Source: a virus
Strand: one strand, 5' to 3'
Length of the DNA: 26,339 nt
Virus record (IMG/VR): IMGVR_UViG_3300042465_000635
Coordinates: 1 to 26,339 of that record
Of this stretch, positions 1-4,820 are shown one piece after another; positions within the stretch are counted from its first letter, which is position 1; each line of letters starts with the position of its first letter. Below the pieces are notes generated by a model that did not search any database, was not told the origin of the DNA, and saw only the letters and a program-made list of their open reading frames with translations. The position numbers were made by a program, and so were the translations under genes.

Positions 1-43
1 CTTCTTTTGCTCTTCTTGTTCTTCTAAGTTCTTCCTTTGTCAT
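1..43 (-). CDS. Start of a small hypothetical protein (runs off window)
   Basis: An ATG at 43 opens a frame that continues past the left edge. The visible residues are MTKEELRRTRRAKE, very rich in Lys, Arg and Glu. It begins 18 bp after the stop of the zinc-finger gene at 62, which fits the compact gene chain of this end. The function cannot be told from 14 residues. Confidence 0.5.
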   Translation of the reverse strand, partial: MTKEELRRTRRAKE

Positions 44-61
44 TTTATTTGTTTTGCTTGT

Positions 62-229
62 TTAAAATATGCGGTATAAATCCGAGTAGATATCTATTTT
101 GTTTTTCTTAATACCCTTTTCGCATTCTCTGCACCTACTTGCTAACCTATCTTTTGAGGATGCATTCTTGTTGAATTGGTCTTTTGGTTTGTGCTCTTTA
201 CATTTCGTGCATTGTTTCATTATCTTCAT
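62..229 (-). CDS. Small Cys4 zinc-finger protein (endonuclease VII/HNH-like N-terminal motif)
   Basis: This frame encodes 55 residues from the ATG at 229, or 52 from a second ATG at 220. Two cysteine pairs are seen: C7-x2-C10 (CTKC) and C33-x2-C36 (CREC), separated by a basic stretch with DQFNKN and SRCREC. This spacing is typical of the zinc-binding half of phage HNH and recombination endonuclease VII-like proteins. No catalytic HNH half follows, because the protein ends 19 residues after the last Cys. It probably binds zinc and nucleic acid, but activity is unknown. The start lies inside the end of the gene at 198-404 (32 bp overlap), so the two are likely translationally coupled. Confidence 0.65.
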   Translation of the reverse strand: MKIMKQCTKCKEHKPKDQFNKNASSKDRLASRCRECEKGIKKNKIDIYSDLYRIF

Positions 230-404
230 TTTGAGGTAAAATAATTGACTTAACGTAACCCATTAATCTGAACTGCTCAACAGTTACTTTAAGGTGTTGT
301 ACTGCTTCTCCGCTATAAATCATGGCATCAATAAGTTCACCGAGTAACTTATGCCGTTCAACAGTGTTTAGGTCGCCCCATTTAGGCATTGGCATTTCGG
401 ACAT
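198..404 (-). CDS. Hypothetical protein, 68 aa
   Basis: The frame encodes a 68-residue, mostly helical protein beginning MSEMPMPKWGDLNTVERHKL. No Cys pairs, signal peptide or membrane segment are visible, and I do not recognise a family. Coding is supported by its place in a chain of overlapping small genes: its start overlaps the zinc-ribbon gene by 37 bp and its end overlaps the zinc-finger gene by 32 bp. The central part (residues about 15-50) reads as two amphipathic helices. A role in DNA metabolism or host takeover would fit the surroundings but is a guess. Confidence 0.55.
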   Translation of the reverse strand: MSEMPMPKWGDLNTVERHKLLGELIDAMIYSGEAVQHLKVTVEQFRLMGYVKSIILPQNEDNETMHEM

Positions 405-493
405 AGTGATTGTGTTTTAATTGTGATTGTGTAAAGTGATTTGCAACATCTGCATTTTACCCATATAGGTTGCAGTATTTTCTTAGTATTCAT
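368..493 (-). CDS. Zinc-ribbon microprotein, 41 aa
   Basis: I start this gene at the ATG at 491-493 rather than at an in-frame ATG 63 bp upstream, because this ATG overlaps the stop of the preceding membrane peptide in a TAATG arrangement. The 41-residue product has C14-x2-C17 (CRCC) and C31-x2-C34 (CPKC), with a short beta-like stretch LYTITIKTQSL between them. That is the classic zinc-ribbon layout. Zinc ribbons of this size usually bind nucleic acid or another protein, but no partner can be named from the sequence. The 3' end overlaps the next gene by 37 bp. Confidence 0.55.
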   Translation of the reverse strand: MNTKKILQPIWVKCRCCKSLYTITIKTQSLCPKCQCLNGAT

Positions 494-579
494 TACCTGC
501 AATATTGGTCTTGAATCTGACCTACTACCCAAAGCATTGCGATAATTGTTGCCCAAGTGATGACTGTTTTTGCTTTCAT
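493..579 (-). CDS. Single-pass membrane microprotein, 28 aa
   Basis: An ATG at 577-579 opens a 28-residue frame: a short basic N-terminus (MKAKT), one hydrophobic segment (residues about 6-20, VITWATIIAMLWVVG) and a polar tail ending DQYCR. This is the form of a single-span inner-membrane peptide with its N-terminus inside. Its TAA overlaps the ATG of the zinc-ribbon gene by one base, which argues that both are translated together. It might be an accessory lysis or superinfection peptide, but nothing shows that directly. It is short enough to be missed by most gene finders. Confidence 0.5.
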   Translation of the reverse strand: MKAKTVITWATIIAMLWVVGQIQDQYCR

Positions 580-634
580 TGTTTTTAGTTTTGTGTGATT
601 ATTGTAAGGTGTAGGATGCCTCGCCCCGTGATGA

Positions 635-964
635 TTAGTTAATCTTGTTATCTATAAATTTTAAATATTCTTCTAATGTTATACCATTTACAGTCCCATT
701 TGACAAAACAAGTGCATAACATTTCTGTACTCCTGTCTCTTTGCATAATTCAAAGTCAATTTTATTATAATAATTTTCTTTAGAGAATGCAAGTTGAAAG
801 CCTAATGAGTAAAGAATATCTAAGTTTTTTTCTTGTATAGCAGTAATTTTTTGTGTTGGAATTTTAAACCAATCTTGATTCATCAACCAAGACTGATAGG
901 AAACAGGTGTAGAGTTAAAGTTTTGACCTTTGTACTTACCGAATGAAAGAGTAAAATTTTGCAT
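635..964 (-). CDS. ExoX C-terminal/DUF3820-like protein
   Basis: This gene encodes 109 residues. Residues 7-35 hold FGKYKGQNFNSTPVSYQSW followed by LMNQDWF. This matches the pattern of the DUF3820/exodeoxyribonuclease X C-terminal domain, in which an FGKYKG turn is followed by a P-x-SY-x-W-L helix and a QDW motif. No exonuclease (DnaQ-like) domain is present, so it carries only the accessory, presumably DNA- or protein-binding, domain. Residues 40-109 are unrecognised. It is the first gene after the promoter at 995-1025, with an untranslated leader of roughly 25 nt, and it begins a new transcription unit after the lysis terminator. The role is probably in DNA metabolism. Confidence 0.7.
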   Translation of the reverse strand: MQNFTLSFGKYKGQNFNSTPVSYQSWLMNQDWFKIPTQKITAIQEKNLDILYSLGFQLAFSKENYYNKIDFELCKETGVQKCYALVLSNGTVNGITLEEYLKFIDNKIN

Positions 965-994
965 AAAAAAAGTTTAAAAGTGTGATTTATATAT

Positions 995-1025
995 CAAAGA
1001 TAATACTTTTATTTAAACAAACAAA
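995..1025 (-). promoter_or_regulatory. Bacteroidota-type promoter
   Basis: On the minus strand the -7 element TATCTTTG (995-1002) matches TAnnTTTG exactly. A -33 element TTTG (1022-1025) lies 19 bp upstream, a usual spacing for the primary sigma factor of Bacteroidota. Transcription would begin near 988, just ahead of the ATG at 964. Confidence 0.6.
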
Positions 1026-1067
1026 TCTTTTTTAATCTTTTTTAAAATATTTCTTTGCGATTACCCA

Positions 1068-1100
1068 TAAAAAGAACCCCCGATATAAAAATATCAGGGG
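1068..1100 (-). terminator. Intrinsic terminator closing the lysis cassette
   Basis: Read on the minus strand, CCCCTGATAT and ATATCGGGGG form a 10-bp stem (one G-U pair) around a TTTT loop. The U-rich stretch TTCTTTTT follows at once. It lies 75 bp after the endolysin stop and just before the promoter at 995-1025, so it separates two transcription units. Confidence 0.8.
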
Positions 1101-1174
1101 AGAATCACATTAATAAACACAATGAGCACAGTCAAATGTCATTAGTAAATAGCACTAAACCTATGTTTTTTACA

Positions 1175-1642
1175 TTATTTATAAGGTGCGTAAGTTGTTT
1201 TCCCATTCACCCTTATTGCCTTCAAGATTTGCTTTCTTTGCTTACCAGTTGATTCATAACTAACATGAACCCAATCAGGATTGTTGGAATCACCGAACTC
1301 GTAGATAAGTTGGTCAAATTCTAAATTATCCTTGATGTAGTCAAAAACCATTCTATTGGTTACTCCGTTTGGTGTACCATCCATATCTATATCTATCGCT
1401 TCGCCCTGGCAATGCTGTGAGGTCAATGAACCACCAATGGCAGCGTTTAATTCCTTGCTCCTATATCCACTTGAAATATGAATAGGGCATCTAAAATGTT
1501 CCCTAATTGGTTGAAATACTTTTTCCGCTAATAACTTAAAATTAGCAATATGCTCTGCCGTTGGCATATTTGAGATTCCTTTACGCTTTGCTGATTCGGA
1601 CCTGACTACTTCTGACAAATCAAGATGCTCTGACAATTTCAT
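1175..1642 (-). CDS. Peptidase M15 family endolysin
   Basis: This gene encodes 155 residues of the Peptidase_M15_3 type, which cut peptide stems or cross-bridges of peptidoglycan. The zinc-site signature is visible: SGYRS at 58-62, then H77-x6-D84 in SQHCQGEAIDID, and the third ligand H126 in DWVHVSY. The length is normal for the stand-alone catalytic domain. There is no signal peptide and no separate cell-wall-binding domain, so release into the periplasm should depend on a holin. The start overlaps the end of the spanin-like gene by 4 bp. It is the last gene of the lysis cassette and is followed by a terminator. Confidence 0.9.
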   Translation of the reverse strand: MKLSEHLDLSEVVRSESAKRKGISNMPTAEHIANFKLLAEKVFQPIREHFRCPIHISSGYRSKELNAAIGGSLTSQHCQGEAIDIDMDGTPNGVTNRMVFDYIKDNLEFDQLIYEFGDSNNPDWVHVSYESTGKQRKQILKAIRVNGKTTYAPYK

Positions 1643-2130
1643 TTCCTAAGTTTTAAATATATAAATAATGCAATAAGAACCAAAAGTGATATCAACCAAT
1701 TTAAGCGACTATCTGCCTTTCCTTTCCATTCTATTACCTCGCCTCCTAAACGTGCTGAATCTGCCTGTAATAACCTCACACGGGCATTATCAACAATGAA
1801 TGACTTGACTGTGTCATGGATGGTCACAGACTTGATTATATCCCTTGTTTTCCAATTGGTTATATAAACAAATTCGTTTACTTTTTGTGTATCAACTTGA
1901 ATATCTATGTTTACTAAAGTGTCAAACTCAACCAAGGTATCAGACTTAACAATAAAGGTAGTGTCATTGGCACACCATCCTCCCTTTACTACAACCTTTG
2001 CGACTTCTTCAAGTTTATCTTGGTCACGCAAAACCTGCTTAACAGGGTTGCAAGATGTTACCCAAAGAAATAACAAAAGCAATCCCATTGCAATAAGGAG
2101 CAATGTTGGTGCATTAATCTTTGTTTTCAT
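1639..2130 (-). CDS. Candidate unimolecular spanin (u-spanin)
   Basis: This 163-residue protein has both ends built for membranes. Residues 9-26 are a hydrophobic signal ending in a lipobox-like VTSC, with C27 as the candidate lipidated cysteine. Residues about 143-160 (LNWLISLLVLIALFIY) form a C-terminal membrane helix followed by basic residues. Between them is a polar, valine/threonine-rich periplasmic segment. An outer-membrane lipoprotein end plus an inner-membrane anchor in one chain is the defining layout of u-spanins, which fuse the two membranes in the last step of lysis. It sits between a holin-like gene (17 bp overlap) and the endolysin (4 bp overlap). An Rz-like inner-membrane protein with an uncleaved N-terminal anchor is the alternative. 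Confidence 0.6.
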   Translation of the reverse strand: MKTKINAPTLLLIAMGLLLLFLWVTSCNPVKQVLRDQDKLEEVAKVVVKGGWCANDTTFIVKSDTLVEFDTLVNIDIQVDTQKVNEFVYITNWKTRDIIKSVTIHDTVKSFIVDNARVRLLQADSARLGGEVIEWKGKADSRLNWLISLLVLIALFIYLKLRK

Positions 2131-2332
2131 CTTTTTTAAATATTTTCTCTGCTGAAGTTAAACCCAAGCAACCAAAAGCAAGAGCAGACACAGAGTAAAC
2201 CAGTGCTTCACTTGGTTCGGTTTCATGGAATGAGTTATGGTACATTGTTACGCAAATGATGACTACGCAAGTAAATCCGCATAACCTTTTCATTGATAGT
2301 CTGCCGTTTTCCTCACAAAAAAATTGTTTCAT
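2114..2332 (-). CDS. Holin-like membrane protein, 72 aa
   Basis: The product has two hydrophobic segments: residues about 16-31 (LCGFTCVVIICVTMY) and 43-58 (ALVYSVSALAFGCLGL). They are joined by a short acidic loop (HETEPSE) and followed by a charged tail (EKIFKKDENKD). This is the shape of a small class II holin, which forms inner-membrane holes for endolysin release. The gene lies 3 bp after the PAS-domain gene and overlaps the spanin candidate by 17 bp. Three membrane proteins precede the endolysin here, so this one could also be an antiholin or a holin subunit. Confidence 0.55.
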   Translation of the reverse strand: MKQFFCEENGRLSMKRLCGFTCVVIICVTMYHNSFHETEPSEALVYSVSALAFGCLGLTSAEKIFKKDENKD

Positions 2333-2335
2333 ATT

Positions 2336-3076
2336 TTATTTTTTATCCTGGGTTGCATATTTAATACCCATAATCGTTCCTACTATTGAGAATGCATTTG
2401 TCAATAGTACGCTAAACATATTTGACCAGGTAGAACCTATAATCTGTGTATCCTTGCCAGTAACCATTGCCATCCAATACATCACAGTCGTAACCAAACC
2501 AACACCGACAATGACCACCAACGCAACCACAACGATTGTTTTAATTAATTCGGATTGTGATTTCTTCATCAGTATATCCAAATCGTTTAACGCAACGTTT
2601 TTTTCAACCTCAATGGCGTTTTTTAGTTGTTGAGATTTATCCAATTCAAGTTGCAAGTCTTTAGAAAGAGCATCAATCTTATTCTTGTAATTGATAGTTT
2701 CCGTTATATCAGTCGCAATCTTCATCACCTTTGTAATGTTGTTGTTTTCGTCAAAAATTGGATTGTATGTCGCTTGCAAAAATATGGGCGCGCCATCCAT
2801 TTTTTTCCTTTCAAATTCACCCTCAAAAAACTTTCCGCTTCTTAGCGTTTCCCAAAACTTTTTATACTCATCAGACTTAGAATACTCATAACTGACAAAA
2901 ATGCTATGATGCTTCCCGATTAGTTGCTTATGGTCTTCCTCTTGATATCCCATTGCCAAAAGAAACATTGAGTTCATCCCTAAGATGTAACCCTCAAGGT
3001 CAAAATAAATAATAGCATTGGAACGATTAATCGCCTCAAGTCTACTTAATAGTTCCTCTTTAGATAGGTTCTTCAT
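2336..3076 (-). CDS. PAS-domain protein with C-terminal holin-like membrane hairpin
   Basis: The 246-residue protein has three parts. Residues about 10-127 form a PAS domain of the kind found in chemoreceptors and redox sensors: IIYFDLEGYILGMN at 22-35, GKHHSIF at 54-60, the EGEFERKKMDG turn at 85-95 and FLQATYNPIFDE at 99-110, ending KIATDIT. Residues about 130-175 are a charged, coiled-coil-like linker. Residues about 178-205 and 218-238 are two hydrophobic segments. No kinase, GGDEF or methyl-accepting domain is present. PAS domains sense oxygen, redox state or small ligands, often through a bound flavin or haem; the ligand here is unknown. The gene sits in the lysis cassette, overlapping the upstream holin-like gene by 4 bp. 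I infer a signal-responsive holin or antiholin. Confidence 0.75.
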   Translation of the reverse strand: MKNLSKEELLSRLEAINRSNAIIYFDLEGYILGMNSMFLLAMGYQEEDHKQLIGKHHSIFVSYEYSKSDEYKKFWETLRSGKFFEGEFERKKMDGAPIFLQATYNPIFDENNNITKVMKIATDITETINYKNKIDALSKDLQLELDKSQQLKNAIEVEKNVALNDLDILMKKSQSELIKTIVVVALVVIVGVGLVTTVMYWMAMVTGKDTQIIGSTWSNMFSVLLTNAFSIVGTIMGIKYATQDKK

Positions 3077-3234
3077 TTGGTCTTTAACTCCTTATAAAGC
3101 CTAACCAAATTGTAAACTATTGTCGTTAGTCCTGCTAAAATAGCAACAACCACACCGACCTCGGAAAGGGCAATATCTGCCCAAACCTTAATCAATATGG
3201 TTGCCACGCACATTCCAATGCTTTTACTATCCAT
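3073..3234 (-). CDS. Small holin-like membrane protein, 53 aa
   Basis: I choose the ATG at 3232-3234 because an earlier in-frame ATG would add an 11-residue basic stretch (MQKNSKKRRTK) lying wholly inside the preceding gene. The 53-residue product has two hydrophobic stretches (IGMCVATILIKVWADIAL and VGVVVAILAGLTTIVYNLV) and a basic tail RLYKELKTK. Small two-span proteins with this ending are common in Bacteroidota phage lysis regions and are usually labelled holins. It overlaps the coiled-coil peptide gene by 8 bp (ATGGATAG) and the PAS-domain gene by 4 bp, so the three are likely translated together. Confidence 0.6.
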   Translation of the reverse strand: MDSKSIGMCVATILIKVWADIALSEVGVVVAILAGLTTIVYNLVRLYKELKTK

Positions 3235-3358
3235 TTTCGTTCTTCTCTTTTTGGAGTTCTTCTGCAATCTTTTGGTTCACCTCTTGGAGTTGCTTTTGCA
3301 AGTATTCCAAATTACTCAAAATGTCATAGGCTGCTGCTTTCAATTCAATAAGTGTCAT
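3227..3358 (-). CDS. Coiled-coil microprotein, 43 aa
   Basis: The ATG at 3356-3358 opens a 43-residue frame beginning MTLIELKAAAYDILSNLEYL. It continues in Leu/Gln/Glu/Lys-rich heptads to a charged end (KEKNENG). It looks like one long amphipathic helix able to form a coiled coil. Its stop overlaps the start of the holin-like gene by 8 bp. Short coiled-coil proteins next to holins occur in many Bacteroidota phages, and I know no proven function. A lysis regulator or a small structural part are both possible. Confidence 0.6.
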   Translation of the reverse strand: MTLIELKAAAYDILSNLEYLQKQLQEVNQKIAEELQKEKNENG

Positions 3359-3368
3359 AGTATTAAAT

Positions 3369-3668
3369 TTAAGGTAAAATTACTAAATTTAATTTATCCG
3401 CACTCCACTGATAAATCCAAGCATTTATACTCATTGCGGGGACATCTCCCCACTCAACGTATTCCGCCCCCTGAATCGTGAGATTACCTTGAGCAACTTG
3501 CTCACCTTGAGATTCAACACCTTCAGCATCTACGTTCTTGGTGAACAACTGCCAATAATTCGTTGCTGAATTTTCGTAGTTGTCATTAATGCAGGTAACT
3601 TGAAAATACTCTGCTGTCTTGCTTTCGCCATTTACCCATATATCAACGGGTTCGATTTGTTTTGCCAT
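3369..3668 (-). CDS. Hypothetical protein, copy 2 of a tandem pair (99 aa)
   Basis: The 99-residue product resembles the neighbouring 94-residue product of 3678-3962. Both begin MA with I-x-P and a W-x-x-G turn, both have a DN/SA segment near residues 28-36, and both end with G-x-L-x-I-x-GA-Y-x-x-W followed by WIY-x-W and L-x-LVI. It is compact, beta-rich and lacks a signal or membrane segment. No family was recognised. Its place after the fibre and lectin-like genes suggests a virion decoration or tail-tip part, possibly a chaperone for the adhesins. Confidence 0.65.
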   Translation of the reverse strand: MAKQIEPVDIWVNGESKTAEYFQVTCINDNYENSATNYWQLFTKNVDAEGVESQGEQVAQGNLTIQGAEYVEWGDVPAMSINAWIYQWSADKLNLVILP

Positions 3669-3677
3669 TTTATTTAT

Positions 3678-3962
3678 TTAGATAATTACTAATCCAAGTT
3701 GACTTGCTGCCCAGTTATAAATCCATTGATTTGCATCAATTTCAGCATCCCATTGAGCATAATCAGCACCATTAATAGCAAGTTGTCCTGTTATTAATGT
3801 TTGAGAATTAATTTCATCAGGAGAGATAACTATTTCTTCAATAAGTTGATATTGAAAACTTGCTGAATCAATTAAATTGTCTCCTGTTAAATAAAGACTA
3901 AAAATATTTGCTTGATGTTCTGCACCCTGATACCACGTTGTAATTGGTTGAATATTTGCCAT
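3678..3962 (-). CDS. Hypothetical protein, copy 1 of a tandem pair (94 aa)
   Basis: This 94-residue protein is related to the product of the next gene (see 3369-3668). The shared end reads GQLAINGADYAQWD here and GNLTIQGAEYVEWGD there, followed by QWIYNWAAS or AWIYQWSAD. The copies have diverged widely at the DNA level, so the duplication is old. It follows the lectin-like gene by only 2 bp and precedes its relative by 9 bp. It probably serves the tail fibre or adhesin module, with unknown function. Confidence 0.65.
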   Translation of the reverse strand: MANIQPITTWYQGAEHQANIFSLYLTGDNLIDSASFQYQLIEEIVISPDEINSQTLITGQLAINGADYAQWDAEIDANQWIYNWAASQLGLVII

Positions 3963-3964
3963 AA

Positions 3965-4819
3965 TTAATAAATTGAATAATATGTATTTATGTTAGAGTT
4001 TATTGCTGAATTATTTCCTATTTGATTTGATGGATAAAATATGATTTCAGATATATAACCCGACCAATCATAAATATTATAGAATGCAGGAAGTCTTACA
4101 TTACCTATAGTGATTCCTCCTAAAGAATTTGTTCCTACGTTTGCGTTATTTACTTTTATAACATTATTGACATACACATAAGAATTTGCACCATTATAAT
4201 ATGCAGAATTTAAATTTGTGTTTGTATTTGATGCCTCAATACTTTGACTATTTCCTGCGGTTATTACAAATGTATTGTTAGGAGATTCAGTAGTTCCATT
4301 TTGAAGTAGAACAAAACCATTTGTACTATTACTATCATATAAAACGGAAGAATTTATAGAACTTGCACTACTTAATTTACATACAGAAAATGTAGATATT
4401 GGTTGAGATATTGCAGTAAATGATGTATTTAAATATTGATTTTGTCCATTAGTCCAAAATAAAGATGGTTTTCCGTTGAGCGTATAAGTTGTCCCATTCA
4501 ATCTTATGAATGGAGGACTTGTTGTTGTAGCATTTCTACCATTACCGCTTTGGTCATACCAAGTAACAACACGACCATTACTCCCCAATACAAATGATGC
4601 TAATGCTGATGTATCCAAATTCCCACTACCATCAAAACCTATATTTGTTTGTGCCGAATCAGAATCTCTTGAAACTCTTATAGCAGAACCAGTATAAAGT
4701 GTCCTTAACTTACGCAATGAATATGCAGCAGCAGCACCAGGGTATGTGTCTAACAATAAACCCACAGGCGGTGCAGCCGCCCCTCTTGATGATGCTATGA
4801 TTCCTAAGTTTAAACTCAT
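3965..4819 (-). CDS. Lectin-like (concanavalin/arabinofuranosidase-type fold) adhesin
   Basis: The 284-residue protein has residues about 25-110 of a pattern common in phage and Bacteroidota adhesins: AAAYSLRKLRTLYTGSAIRV, then IGFDGSG and VVTWYDQSGNGRNATTTSPP. The WYDQSGNGRNA motif is typical of concanavalin A-like/ArabFuran-type jelly-roll domains. The rest is Asn/Ser/Thr-rich beta structure with repeated short turns. It likely binds surface glycans of the host. No catalytic residues for glycan cleavage could be assigned. The start lies 2 bp after the stop of the fibre gene, so the two are probably made together and may assemble at the tail tip. Confidence 0.65.
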   Translation of the reverse strand: MSLNLGIIASSRGAAAPPVGLLLDTYPGAAAAYSLRKLRTLYTGSAIRVSRDSDSAQTNIGFDGSGNLDTSALASFVLGSNGRVVTWYDQSGNGRNATTTSPPFIRLNGTTYTLNGKPSLFWTNGQNQYLNTSFTAISQPISTFSVCKLSSASSINSSVLYDSNSTNGFVLLQNGTTESPNNTFVITAGNSQSIEASNTNTNLNSAYYNGANSYVYVNNVIKVNNANVGTNSLGGITIGNVRLPAFYNIYDWSGYISEIIFYPSNQIGNNSAINSNINTYYSIY

Positions 4820-4820
4820 T

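Noticed and set aside
1055-1252. 65-residue plus-strand frame over the lysis terminator
   Set aside because: It runs through the terminator hairpin and opposite the end of the endolysin gene; no protein-like features.
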